A stretch of DNA of 64,000 nt, from positions 62,001-126,000 of the forward strand of contig JADJNX010000021.1 of assembly GCA_016714125.1 (NCBI GenBank), written 5' to 3'. The translations under genes were made by a program, and so were the position numbers. Below the pieces are notes generated by a model. That model made no database searches. It was not told the origin of the DNA and was given only the letters and a program-made list of their open reading frames with translations. The first letter of the stretch is position 1. The number at the start of each line of letters is the position of its first letter. Origin of the DNA: Ignavibacteriales bacterium. Its GTDB lineage: Bacteria > Bacteroidota > Ignavibacteria > Ignavibacteriales > Ignavibacteriaceae. Shown here piece after piece: positions 1 to 10,670 of the stretch.

Positions 1-435
1 GATTTTTATTATACAGCCCCTCTCAACAAATTAAAAGATACCATATACTCAGTAGGTTTAAGTACCAACCACGATTACATGCCAAATGAATTTGATCTTT
101 GGGCATATGGGCCCAAATTTGTTGTTGAGATAGCCCGTAACGCCACTTCTGTTGAGGATGACATGGTACCCGGAGAGTTCGCGATTAAAGGTAATTATCC
201 AAATCCATTTAATCCTTCAACGACCATTGTCTGGGTTACTCCTGATCAGGCAGAAACGAAGATTACAGTCTTTGATGCTGCCGGAAGGGAAGTTGGAGTT
301 TATGAAGTTGGAGTTTGTTCTGCAGGTAAAAATGAGTTCAAGTTTAACGCTTCTTCTCTTGCCTCGGGTCTATATTTCTACAGAATCAAATCCGGTACCC
401 ACACCGCAGTAAACAAATTTATACTTCTTAAGTAG
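1..435 (+). CDS. C-terminal part of a T9SS-sorted secreted protein (5' end outside window)
   Basis: The frame is open from base 1, so the gene begins upstream of the window and about 144 residues are visible. The last ~85 residues form a typical Ignavibacteria T9SS C-terminal sorting domain: the YPNPFNPST signature, a beta-sandwich region with FDAAGREV, then ASGLYFYRIKSG and a basic, hydrophobic end (NKFILLK). Proteins of this kind are exported by Sec, folded in the periplasm and moved across the outer membrane, where the domain is cleaved or anchored. Nothing in the visible part identifies the catalytic or binding domain. The gene ends just before a strong bidirectional hairpin shared with the convergent cytochrome gene. 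Confidence 0.85.
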   Translation, partial: DFYYTAPLNKLKDTIYSVGLSTNHDYMPNEFDLWAYGPKFVVEIARNATSVEDDMVPGEFAIKGNYPNPFNPSTTIVWVTPDQAETKITVFDAAGREVGVYEVGVCSAGKNEFKFNASSLASGLYFYRIKSGTHTAVNKFILLK

Positions 436-452
436 TCTAACATCTTTAAACT

Positions 453-492
453 AAAAAGAGGCTATCTCAATCGAGACAGCCTCTTTTTTTTT
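453..492 (+). terminator. Bidirectional intrinsic terminator
   Basis: The arms GAGGCTATCTC and GAGACAGCCTC pair with one mismatch around an AATC loop, followed by nine T on the plus strand and preceded by five A (T on the minus strand). It sits between two convergent genes and can serve both. Confidence 0.85.
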
Positions 493-555
493 GAATATGT
501 TTCAGGTTTTAATATTGAATCAGTCAGGTACTGAATGCAACAACCAACCCTCCTT

Positions 556-2124
556 TTATTTCATCAGGATGAATTTCTTGACGGCACTAAATTTGCCGGC
601 TTCGAGTTTGTAGAAGTAGATTCCACTTGCCAATCCTGAAGCAACAAAGTTTGATCTGTAGTTGCCGGCTTCAAGTTCACCATCTTGGAGGACAGCGATC
701 AAGTTACCAGACACATCAAATATCTTAAGAGTTACGTTAGCTCTTTCAGGAACTGCGAACTCAATAGTTGTGCTTGGGTTAAATGGATTTGGATAATTCT
801 GTTCGAGGTTAAACCTTGAAGGGACTGCACCAAATTCTTTAACTGCGGTTGGGGTGAAATTTGCAATCGCATCTCTGAGAAGTTTTTGTGTAAGCATTGT
901 GTTATGAATACCACGGCTGCCTTCAGCTTCGCATGAAAGAAGATTGTAATTTGCCTGTTTGAAAGCATCAGTCAAAGAATCAGCAGGTGAAGCTGCATTA
1001 AGTTTTGTTCTTAAGACATTCATCAAACTGTCAGAAGTCGATTGTATGCCTCTGTAATTAAATCTGGTTGCATAATTAGATGTATCCACCGAGGTGTAAT
1101 AATCAGGGTGACATGTACCACAAGCTACAGGTGAAGGTGCAAAAGTATGACCTGTTTTTGCAGGATTGCCGGAAACTGCTTTCACATGGCAGTTGATGCA
1201 TCTTTCGGTAGCAGCAAATGTGTGAATTGAGTTTTGATAAGTCTGACCGGGATACTGGAATCCAAAATTAGGTGTTCCACTCAATGCTTCAGAAGTAGTG
1301 TGGTGTGGAGTGGAGTTAATGTTTACCGGCTCTGTTCCAACAGTGTGGCAAGCGTCGCAGATAACTCTCTGACCTGTTACAGGCAGACGAAGTGAACCGG
1401 GATTAGTGTTACCATGAGGATCATGACATCCAACGCAAGTGATTGGTTTGATATCGTCACCGGTTACAAGAATTGTGTCAACATAAGTTGTTGGATTCTC
1501 AACCCAGGCAATAAAGTTTTGTGCTACGTGGCATTTAACGCAGGATTTGTTTCCTGTGATAAAAGCTTGTGATGCTGTGGCAGCGTGTCCTGACGAGCTC
1601 CATTCTTCCATATATGGGTGATGACTGCCTTGATGGCAGGTTCCGCAGACTTCTGCTGAATAATTTACTTTGTTGGTTGTTCCAAAACCCCAGTGTTCAG
1701 CTCCGAGCATTCTTGCAGAACTTCCGAGTGGTCCGTGGCATGATTCACAACCGACATTTTTAACTCTGTTAAAATTGGTTTCATCAGAAATTGTATAATT
1801 TGGTGTGCCTCCGGGGTTGGAAGTAACATACTCATCAGCACCATAGTTAGCTGTGTTTGGATCCCAACCTGTATTATGGCATCCAAGACAAGCATAACCA
1901 TATGAGGTATTAGAGGTCAATGCAGTGTGTGCAGTGGCGTGTTTAGTATTTTTCCATGTATCATATTGTGCAGTAGCAGATCCACCGCTGCGGTGACATG
2001 CTGCGCATGCATCCATACCGACAGAGTTTTGATCTCCTGTGCCCAGGAAATATCTTGTTTGTGCGTTTGTTAAGGAAGTAAGTGAGATTACTCCCAAGAT
2101 CATAATGAAACTTAAAGTTCTCAT
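556..2124 (-). CDS. Nine-heme c-type cytochrome with T9SS sorting domain
   Basis: A 522-residue protein with an N-terminal signal peptide (ending about TNAQ) and nine CXXCH heme-binding motifs between residues ~40 and ~345 (CAACH, CLGCH, CESCH, CGTCH, CVKCH, CVGCH, CDACH, CINCH, CGTCH). About 90 residues at the C-terminus form a YPNPFNPST-type T9SS sorting domain. The many spare His residues suggest bis-His ligation. A multiheme cytochrome carrying a sorting domain should end at the cell surface, which fits extracellular electron transfer; that role is inferred. The start is supported by GAGGAGAAAT just upstream. A sigma-54-like element lies about 56 bases upstream. It is divergent from the large cytochrome gene at 2457. 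I cannot assign a substrate. Confidence 0.85.
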   Translation of the reverse strand: MRTLSFIMILGVISLTSLTNAQTRYFLGTGDQNSVGMDACAACHRSGGSATAQYDTWKNTKHATAHTALTSNTSYGYACLGCHNTGWDPNTANYGADEYVTSNPGGTPNYTISDETNFNRVKNVGCESCHGPLGSSARMLGAEHWGFGTTNKVNYSAEVCGTCHQGSHHPYMEEWSSSGHAATASQAFITGNKSCVKCHVAQNFIAWVENPTTYVDTILVTGDDIKPITCVGCHDPHGNTNPGSLRLPVTGQRVICDACHTVGTEPVNINSTPHHTTSEALSGTPNFGFQYPGQTYQNSIHTFAATERCINCHVKAVSGNPAKTGHTFAPSPVACGTCHPDYYTSVDTSNYATRFNYRGIQSTSDSLMNVLRTKLNAASPADSLTDAFKQANYNLLSCEAEGSRGIHNTMLTQKLLRDAIANFTPTAVKEFGAVPSRFNLEQNYPNPFNPSTTIEFAVPERANVTLKIFDVSGNLIAVLQDGELEAGNYRSNFVASGLASGIYFYKLEAGKFSAVKKFILMK

Positions 2125-2179
2125 TATTTCTCCTCATGTTTTTGTGTTAGTAAGTATATAATTCAGCTCGCAACTAATA

Positions 2180-2197
2180 CAGCTAAAATCGTGCCAA
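2180..2197 (-). promoter_or_regulatory. Candidate sigma-54 promoter for the nine-heme cytochrome
   Basis: On the minus strand this reads TTGGCACGATTTTAGCTG. The -24 element TGGCACG is a full match to the sigma-54 consensus and the GG-to-GC spacing is exactly 10. The -12 element is TAGC instead of TTGC. It lies about 56 bases before the start codon. No GAFTGA-type activator is seen in the window. Confidence 0.45.
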
Positions 2198-2397
2198 TGG
2201 TGATAGTTTATATATGTAAATAAAACAGCACACTTCCTGAGATGTTTTTTCCAAATTTGAGAATTAAAGTGTTGAAAATCTAACTAATGAGATTTTAGTA
2301 TGTTGAATTATTCAACAATAAAAAGTACATACTTTATGATTATCAACTATAAACGCCTTACTGTAATAAATGAGATTGGAGCAGTTGAGTGAGAATC

Positions 2398-2415
2398 ACG
2401 GCATAATTTTTGCTT
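2398..2415 (+). promoter_or_regulatory. Candidate sigma-54 promoter for the large cytochrome gene
   Basis: Reads ACGGCATAATTTTTGCTT: GG, ten bases, then GC, with a perfect -12 element (TTTTGCTT) and a weaker -24 (CGGCAT). It lies about 42 bases before the ATG at 2457. The 332-base gap at 2125-2456 holds this site and the opposing one at 2180-2197, and otherwise nothing I can identify. Confidence 0.4.
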
Positions 2416-2456
2416 AATTTTAGCATAAATTCTAATTGCACTACACTAATTTCAAT

Positions 2457-5139
2457 ATGACCATGAAACAAATTCTCCTTATAACTGTTCTCTTAATATC
2501 CGGCTTGTTTGCACAAAACAGTAATGATGATTGTATGGCGTGTCATAGCGATGAATCACTTAATACCACGAGGAACGGGAAAACCGTCTCTCTTTTTGTT
2601 GAATCAGGAAGATATATCTCCTCAATTCACGGTTCGATGGAATGTGTTGATTGCCACTCAGGTTTTAACGGTGCAGACCTTCCCCACAAAAGTGGTACAA
2701 ATATTCACAAAGTTGATTGTAGCAGTTGCCACGATATAGCATCATTCAAGGGGAGTATTCACGGTACCAAAAATGTGGAATGTTATTCGTGCCATACTAA
2801 ACATGGAATTCTTCCTGCGAGCAGTATGACCAATGGCAGGGTTGAATTATGTATGTCGTGTCACTCTACCGGCAGTGTTAAACAGTTTACCCAGGGTGGT
2901 CATTATAAAGCATATAAGACAAACAACAGAGTAAATTGTGTTACATGCCATGGAAGCAATTCACATGACATCAAAAAAGTAGCGTTTAACAAATTTACTG
3001 AAACACAGTTGTGCAACAAATGTCATGCGACTCACAATACTCAGTTTTCAGTTGAACTCCACTCTCGTGCAAATCAGGCAGAATTTCCAAAATGCACAAG
3101 TTGCCACGGCTCGCATCTTGCTGCAGTGAACAGATTTTCGAGAAACTCACAAGAGTGTATGACCTGCCACATGAACCCCACTATCTTTCATCCAAAAGAT
3201 AACGATAAACTTGTCAATTTTATAAAGACTTATCAGACCAGTGTTCATGCAGGAATTCAAACAAACGGTGTTGAAGCTGCATCCTGCGCAGATTGTCATG
3301 GAAACCATACTGCTGAGGGACTGGATGCCTCAAAAAACAGAGTAAAAAGAGAGAATATTAATGCAACTTGTGGCAGATGCCACCAGGATGCTCTAAGAGA
3401 GTTTAATGCTTCATCACACGGTCTTGCGTCCAGAAAATATAAAGACATCGCTCCTGTTTGTACAGATTGTCACGGTGAACATCAGATTTCCAAGGTGAAA
3501 AGCCCTGAATTTGCAAAGATGAAGATTAAAGAGATGTGTATGAATTGTCATGTTAAGAATGAGAAAGTACTCAAACTTACAAAGGCAAAAGGCTCTGACA
3601 TTATGCACTACGAGAGTTCTGCGCACTGGAAAGCACTAAAAGCAGGCAATGAAAAAGCTGCTGTTTGTTCCGACTGCCACACCGGGCATGCAATGTTACC
3701 TGCAAAGGATCCAAAATCTTCGATACACAAATCGAACATTGCTAATACCTGTGGTGTATCAGGCTGCCATGTAAAAGAGAAAAATGCTTATAATGTGAGT
3801 ATCCACAATAAATCATTAAAAGAAGGAAAAGAAGATTCTCCTGCATGTGCAGATTGCCATGGCAACCATCAGATTGAGTCTCCAAACAGATTTGGAAATC
3901 AAGGCGCAAAAAAATCAGTTTATCGCTAAATTGTGCTCTGATTGCCACGCCAGTGTTGAACTTGCATCAAGATATAATTTTTCACAGATACAGGCTGACA
4001 GTTATTATGAAAGTTATCACGGTCTCGCAGTAAAAGGTGGATCAAAACTTGCAGCTAACTGCGCAAGTTGCCACAATTATCACGATATCAGACCAAGTAC
4101 TGATCCACTTTCATCGATTCACAGATCAAATCTTTCAAAAACCTGTGGAAAATGTCACCCGAATGCGAGTATCGACAATAAATTTGCCAAGGTGCATGTA
4201 ACAAATACCCAGGAAGAGTCGATAATGCTTTATCTGGTTAAAACGGGTTACATCTTTATAATATTTGGTACTATCGGTATCATGTTTATTCATAATCTTC
4301 TTGATTTGATCAGGAAAAAACAAGAGAAGAAGAAACATAAACATGCAATAGCTCAAATGAAAAAGGACAAAAAATATTATGTCCGTATGACCAAAAATGA
4401 GCGGATTCAACACTTTTTCCTCTTAACTTCCTTCATTGGTCTGGTAATCTCAGGATTTGCCCTTGTTTATCCTGATGCACTTTGGGTTAGAACGATTAGA
4501 TCTGTTCTGGGTGACAGTGCCTTTGAAATTAGAGGCTTGACTCACAGAATTCTTGGTATCATAATGATTATCGTCTCATTTTACCACGTTTATTATCTGT
4601 TGTTAACCAAAAACGGTAAACAGATGTTAAGAGATTTCCTCCCCGCCTGGCATGATTGGGATGATGTAAAAGTCAATTTTAAATATTTGACATTTAGAAG
4701 TGAAGAAAAACCTGCATTCCGTCGATTCAGTTATATGGAAAAAGCAGAGTATTGGGCACTTATCTGGGGAACAGTTGTAATGTCTTTAACAGGATTGTTG
4801 TTGATGTTTAACGATTTTTTCCTTGCCAATGCTCCAAAGATATGGTTTGACATCTCAACTTTGATTCACTACTATGAAGCATGGCTTGCAACACTTTCCA
4901 TTATTGTATGGCACTTTTATTTCGTAATTTTTAGTCCTGAAGTATATCCATTAAACACAGCTTTTATCACCGGATTGATGAGTGAAGAATTAATGGAAGC
5001 TGAGCATCCATTGGAACTTGAGAGACTTAAAGCTCTTGAGGCAGCAGAAGGTGGAGCCGTGGAAGGAACAGAAAAAAGTGATTCTACAGATAAAGAAGTT
5101 GATGATAAAAAAGACGAAGGACCGTCTGTAAAAGAATAA
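2457..5139 (+). CDS. Multiheme c-type cytochrome fused to a membrane cytochrome b domain (one frameshift)
   Basis: After a signal peptide the protein holds 18 CXXCH motifs plus one CX4CH (CGVSGCH), then a cytochrome b561/Ni-Fe-hydrogenase-b-like region with about five membrane helices and conserved His residues (RGLTHRILG, FYHVYY, LIHYYEAW, VWHFYF). The acidic/lysine-rich tail should be cytoplasmic. Such a layout fits a quinol oxidase or reductase that hands electrons to a periplasmic heme wire (inference). The frame breaks at the run of seven A at 3908-3914; six A would give one protein of 893 residues, and three of the heme motifs lie just after the break. A TTG at 2436 is in frame, but ATG 2457 or 2463 puts the signal peptide at the N-terminus. 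The first ~70 residues resemble the cytochrome at 19095 (DDCxACHSDESL, DLPHK). Confidence 0.8.
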
Positions 5140-5168
5140 ATTTTGTTGATGTGAGTTAGTAAGTAGAT

Positions 5169-5204
5169 TGAGGCTGACCCAAAAGGCAGCCTCATTTCTA
5201 TTTT
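5169..5204 (+). terminator. Intrinsic terminator between convergent genes
   Basis: The arms TGAGGCTG and CAGCCTCA flank a ten-base loop, followed by a T-rich stretch (ATTTCTATTTT). It sits between the 3' ends of the cytochrome gene and the GMP reductase-like gene. Confidence 0.6.
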
Positions 5205-6297
5205 AAACCAGTTTGGGGATTCTTTCGATAAAAGCATTTTGCGAGTTGACAACTACAATGTCATCTTTTGAGTCGATGTAATTTCTGAATTCTGCAACAC
5301 TTCTGCAATCACAGTAGCTTAAACCGGAACGGATACCGTAGAGGAATTCCTGTACAAAATCGTCAATTGTTCCTTTGTATTCAACCAGCGTTTCAATTCC
5401 TTCAACTGCCTTTTTTTGTTGTCCAAGAATCTCGGAGGCAGATTTTGATGCCAACCCTCTGAAAAGTTTATACTTTTTCCCATCGATGGCTTTGATAACT
5501 GCTCCGGGAGATTCATCAAATCCGGCTAAAAGTCTGCCAAGCATACAAAGGTCGGCTCCTAAAGCAAGTGATTTTACAACATCACCTGAGTACCTTATCC
5601 CACCATCAGCCATCACGAGGCAACCGGGGTGCTTAACAGCCTTTATCTCCTCGAGAATAGAGATCAGTCCACCACCGATACCTGTGGCGATTGAAGTACT
5701 GCAAGCAGAGCCACCACCGATACCTACTCTAACAACATTGATACCCAGTTCTGCAAGGAAAAGATATCCTTCTTTGCTTGCAACATTACCAGCAACTGTG
5801 ATGTAGCCTGAGTAATGACTGTTATACCAAATCACCGCTTCTTCCATGAGTGAACTGAAGCCATTGGCAGTATCAAAACAAACCCAAAAACTAAAGGGGG
5901 CAATTCTTTCACTTTTTCTATAATGCTGCATTATCTTGTGAAGTTCAAACAATCTCTCCTGGTAGTCGCCCGATACACCGGTTGCAATTCCAAGATTAAT
6001 ATGTTCCCGTTCGTTCAAAGGTGACTCAATTATGAGATCAATAGCTGATTTCAATTCTGCAACCTGATTGGAAATCGATTGAAATCTGTGGATAAGCCCA
6101 ACCAGTCCAAATTGATTCATTTTTGCCGCCATACTCCCGTTACAGACGGTATCCATAGGGGAAGCAACGATTGGAGCTTCAAGAAAAGCTTGGGCGTTTG
6201 TCATCACTCTAAGATCAACTTCACTTCTGGAATTTATGGTGGATTTAACACGGGGGATAATACTAATATCGTCAAAAGTCAAATAGGTTTTGTGCAT
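5203..6297 (-). CDS. GMP reductase / IMP dehydrogenase family protein without CBS domains
   Basis: A 364-residue TIM-barrel protein of the IMPDH/GMPR family. The N-terminal LTFDDISIIP, the SPMDTV strand, the phosphate-binding glycine-rich loop with the catalytic Cys (GIGGGSACSTS) and ADGGIRYSGDVVKSLALGA are all present. CBS (Bateman) domains are absent, as in GMP reductases. These enzymes act on IMP/XMP/GMP in purine salvage. The catalytic loop differs slightly from the usual GPGSxCTTR, so I leave open which reaction it catalyses. The start at 6297 (MHKTYLTF) fits the family; an in-frame extension to 6372 would add an unrelated hydrophobic leader and is rejected. Confidence 0.8.
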   Translation of the reverse strand: MHKTYLTFDDISIIPRVKSTINSRSEVDLRVMTNAQAFLEAPIVASPMDTVCNGSMAAKMNQFGLVGLIHRFQSISNQVAELKSAIDLIIESPLNEREHINLGIATGVSGDYQERLFELHKIMQHYRKSERIAPFSFWVCFDTANGFSSLMEEAVIWYNSHYSGYITVAGNVASKEGYLFLAELGINVVRVGIGGGSACSTSIATGIGGGLISILEEIKAVKHPGCLVMADGGIRYSGDVVKSLALGADLCMLGRLLAGFDESPGAVIKAIDGKKYKLFRGLASKSASEILGQQKKAVEGIETLVEYKGTIDDFVQEFLYGIRSGLSYCDCRSVAEFRNYIDSKDDIVVVNSQNAFIERIPKLV

Positions 6298-6514
6298 TAT
6301 ACTCTCAGTTGGTAACGGGGAACAATTAATCCAAATTAAAACACAAATTAAATAAATCCTTTGAAATTTCAATCCTTAATTATTATTATTGAAATTGACT
6401 GTATTTGATTGCAAAAAAAAAATCGTAGCCTGAATGTGAGGTGTTGATTTATTGAAATAAAAATCAGATTGTTTAGACAAGTGATTAAATCTGAAAAGTT
6501 AAGTGTAATATTAA

Positions 6515-6546
6515 ACAAAAAAGGCTGCCCCTTTCGAGACAGCCTA
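6515..6546 (-). terminator. Intrinsic terminator downstream of beta-helix gene A
   Basis: On the minus strand AGGCTGTCTC-GAAA-GGGGCAGCCT (with G-U pairs) is followed by a run of T. A near copy lies after the paralogous gene at 12761-12791, so the terminator was duplicated with the cassette. Confidence 0.7.
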
Positions 6547-6586
6547 AATAAATTAGTAATAGATTACAGAATCAAATGTGACTCAG

Positions 6587-9500
6587 CTACTTGAGTAACA
6601 ATGCTTTCATCGTTTTGGTGTAACTGATGCTCGTATGTTCGAGCGATTGTGCACTCAAACGGAAAATGTAAACTCCTGAAGAGAGTTTGGTTCCGTTGAA
6701 CTTTTTCTCATACATTCCTTTTTCCATTTCACCTGATACAAGTTCTGCCACTTTTTGCCCCGCGATGTTAAAAACAGTCAGAGTTACATTACTTTTCTCT
6801 TTAAGGGAGAATTTTATCACAGTCTCAGGATTAAATGGGTTAGGATAGTTGTTGTAAAGGCAATAGTCCATCTCCATGGATTCCGTTCCACTTACCTGAG
6901 GTTTGTTCATTGAACCATTACCCATTACTGAACTATTAGACACTTCACTAAACAACTGGTTTGCTGATTTTGTGTATTCAGATGTCGGGAAATTACTATT
7001 CAGATAAGTAAGTATTGGGGTAACTATTCCGACTGTATCGATTACTCCTGACGATTTATATTTCTCTTCAAGAAGATTGTTGTAGATCATCATTACTTCT
7101 TCACTGTTGTCACCTGCTCCATACGCCTTGTTATTGCCTGCATTCAGGATTTCCTGTTTATAGGTATCCATGTTTTCAGTGTCAATATTCATTAAGAGCC
7201 TTGTGGTAAACTTAAAAAGACCACCTACATTTCTTATTGAAAGCAGATTACTTTTTAATTCACTCATATTGACATACTCATAACACTGAGGAATTAAACT
7301 GACAGCAGATTTTTTGTATCTGACATCAGCAGTTCCGTTTATGATATCAGTAAGAACAACAAGTGCATCACGAAGTTGTCCATGTGCTATCATCCTTCTT
7401 ACATCCTTTATCAGACTCTTAAGGCTGTCAGGGTCTCCGCCACTTTCCATTTGTTTTGGTGATGATGAACCACCACTTAGCATATTTGGATTTGACCATA
7501 TCCCGGAACAATCAGAATTGTATCCATCTGTTTGGACTGTCACATCACCCACGAGTTCAATTCTGAATTCAGAGGGATCCTCTGTTGCCCAATCATTTCC
7601 ATAAGCAGATATATCGGCTGTTTGGTAATTCTCAAACACTACCTTCAAACTGGTCGTGTCTTCATAAAAACAATTCCCACCAATATAGTTTTCTTTATCG
7701 TCCATGGTCCCAAGAAGTGGAATTGAGTTAATTGCATAAATCGAGGTTCCATTATGTTGAAACCTGTTGTTGCCAACAGTATCCGCTGCTCTCAGTAATA
7801 TCGGTGCAGAACCTGTGGATGCCGATATCGCTTTTTCCGTAATATTTGTAAACCAGTTACTGTGTATCATTGGTCTTGAACCAACCATAGTAATCCCCAC
7901 AATTGACTGTCCTCGAAGGAAGAATTCCTTATGACGGTATTATCAGACCCGTAGTTGTAACTGTAGTACAAACTTATTCCGGTATGTGTATTTTCTGTCG
8001 ATACCCCATCAATTGTGTCGCCGGGACTGATATGACTGTAAATACCACAACTCGCATTCTTTATTATAGCATTACTGATTTTAAGGGGAGTTCTGTATGC
8101 AAATATTCCGTTTCCGGCTGACCAGTTTTTAGCAAAGAAGTTAAATTCCACTTTGTTGGTTGGTGAACCCTTTACCTCAAGTTGTCCATCCAGGATCAAT
8201 AGTTTACCCGATTTCATAAAAGTCAAGTTGGCACCGGCATTTACAGTCAACTTAACATTCTGAGGAACTACAAGCGTAGTATCAACAGTATTTGAACCTG
8301 ATCTGATTGTTTCATTGGCTACAAGTGTTCCACCCGTTTGAACTGTCGGTTCAATTTTTATGAGTGTTCCGTGTCCGGCTTTAAGGAAAATGGTAACCCA
8401 TCCATCATTGGTTGTATAATAAACCGAATCTGTCTTAAGGTCTGAAACTGTATAATTCCTGAAAGTTGTATCCATATTAAGTCGAAATGAAATATTCCTG
8501 TCTGAATTATCGGTAGTAAGGTCGTCTAAATCAGGTTCTTGATCATTACATCTTCGATTGACCAGATAAATATATTTTGCATCAACAATCTTTCCCGCGG
8601 GAGGATTAAGTTCATTAAAATAGCCGATTTCAACATACTTATTTTCATCCGGTGGGAAAAAAGTGCCAGGATATTGTGTATATACTTCAGATACCCAATC
8701 AATCGTATAATCTTCAGCACTGTGCCAGCTAATCGCATCAAGCCAGTTTAATCCAAGAATTTTATTCTCAATTTTCCTGGTATCTTCAATTAGTGCCTTT
8801 GTTGCATTGTATCTGTAATTTGGTACTTGAGCATTGCATGGGATTTGAACCAGTCCCTCTCCATCGGTACCCAAATATGGATTTTGGAATTCATCAAAAA
8901 TTCCAAAGGTATTCCATACAGTTTTATTTGGTTCCGGTTCTGCATTCCAAGTGGGGAGCATATAGAACATAAATCCCTTTGCTCCATAAGCGAGTGCCAT
9001 ATTCCCTTGAACAAATATTTCATCTCTTGTTGGTGCTCTCCGCATGCTTGTCGCATTCGGGACTATACTAAACTGACCACCGGAGTTATATACCATATGC
9101 TCCGCGTGAACTTGTAAAATATATATCAGAGGGATGTCATTGTTAAGTTGGGTATCAAATTTTTTAGCTCCTCTTATTGCAGGACGAAGTCCAAGATATT
9201 GATAAGAATGCTCAGTTGCATCATCTCCAATAAATCTATAATTTACCAACTCCTCAAGTGCAGTTTGAACATCTGACTGGGTTGTATCAACCTCTTGCCT
9301 GAAAGGGTAAACATTATAGAGAAGATATTTTCTCCTGTAGCTATTGTCCAAAACAGATTTTCCGTATTGTTGGTCAAAACGCATACCCCACTCAGCGTGA
9401 GGACCTACTGCCCCATTTAATTCCATGGCAGTTGTACTTCCAGCAAGTGTTGACCATACCAAATCATTTATGTGTGAGAATGCTTCCGTTGCAAGAAGAG

Positions 9501-10641
9501 GTGGTTCATCCACATACATGCTGTGCAGGGCTGAACCCGCATTTTGATATTTAGTTGTGATTTGGGCACTAAAATTGGGTGGTGCAACAGGATTGTTTTT
9601 TTGCGTTGGATTAAACATTCTGTCATAAAATTCATTAAACATTATCATTCTGTCACAGTAGATCGTTGCTTCTCCTGTCCAAACTGCGTAATAAGCAATA
9701 TTTGTATCTCCGGGAACCTTAAAGGCAGGAGTAGTGATCCACCTGTAGGTGCCCGCAGAGTCCATCAACTGTTCTGCTCTAACCTGATATGGTGTTGTCA
9801 AGAAATTAGACTCTATCCCCTCCATAAGGTTCGGCTCTTCAATACTCATATTTGAGTTGTATGGTCTCTGATATAATGCGTCCCCTGCAATTACATAAAT
9901 CGATAAAACCACAGCATGTGGATCAACTTCTTTTTCAAGTTCATTTGCATCTCCCCTGATGAAGAATGACAACTGATAAGTTGTATCACTATGTGGGAAA
10001 TGCCCGGCTTCTATGTTGCCGTAGAACATCGTACCGCCTGTGGCATGATTACCTCTTTCTGCGTAACGAACTTGGCTTAACCCATTTGATGGAGGAACAA
10101 TCTCTTCATCATCATCTCCTATCAATTGGGGGCTTCCAGTCGGCTGTTTTGTTGGTTCCATCGCCCAACGGGAGGACATAGTGGTAGTCCCAAAACCATA
10201 ATTTTTATTATCCGGATTCCATGTCATATCCCAGTCACCGCCGATTTGATGTCCAAATTTGTCGGGACTGTTCCCTGTTGCCTTTACATATCTGCCTGGA
10301 TCGAACGGTCCGTCTCCATTTCCATCCCATCCAAAATCCATATCAAGGAATTTGATATTACCGTAAGTGGAATTAAGTGATGGATACGAATTGATAAATC
10401 CGAAATCACTCACGATGTTCGTTAATCCCAAGTCCACTAAAAGAGGGTAATAAAAGCTTTTTAAAAGCATACTATCCACATAGGCTTGTGAACTACAATT
10501 ATGTTCTTGCCTTACATGTTTTGGGTACACAGCAAAGTCCCAAAACGACATGTAAGGGAAGTAGTCCTTCCCCGGAACTCCGGTATTCTGCCCAAAAGAT
10601 GCAGAAACCAATATAATCAATATTATTATGAATTTTTTCAT
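6587..10641 (-). CDS. Secreted glycosidase-like/beta-helix protein A with T9SS domain (one frameshift)
   Basis: The corrected protein has 1,351 residues. It starts with a signal peptide (ending ASFGQ). A ~700-residue N-terminal part resembles a TIM-barrel glycoside hydrolase-like region (GAKGFMFYMLPTW, repeated aromatic and acidic strands). A right-handed parallel beta-helix region follows (ISNAIIKNASCGIYSH and similar right-handed repeats), then a helical segment and a YPNPFNPET T9SS domain. The enzyme class is inferred from layout; I do not recognise the family. The frame breaks at CCCC 7895-7898: the paralogue at 14172-14176 has five C in the same sequence and reads through. It is the second gene of its cassette, 29 bases after the FG-GAP gene. 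Confidence 0.75.
6653..8105 (-). repeat. Near-identical duplicated segment (with 12932-14390)
   Basis: The 3' ~1.45 kb of the two beta-helix genes is almost identical. About 4 differences were counted in a 300-base sample around 6950-7250, with somewhat more near 6820-6900. On either side similarity drops abruptly: at about 8105/14390 toward the 5' end of the genes and around 6650/12930 at the 3' end. This fits recent gene conversion or a recent partial duplication rather than uniform divergence. Confidence 0.8.
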
Positions 10642-10670
10642 AAAAATTCTCCGTTTAATTATTTTTTAAT

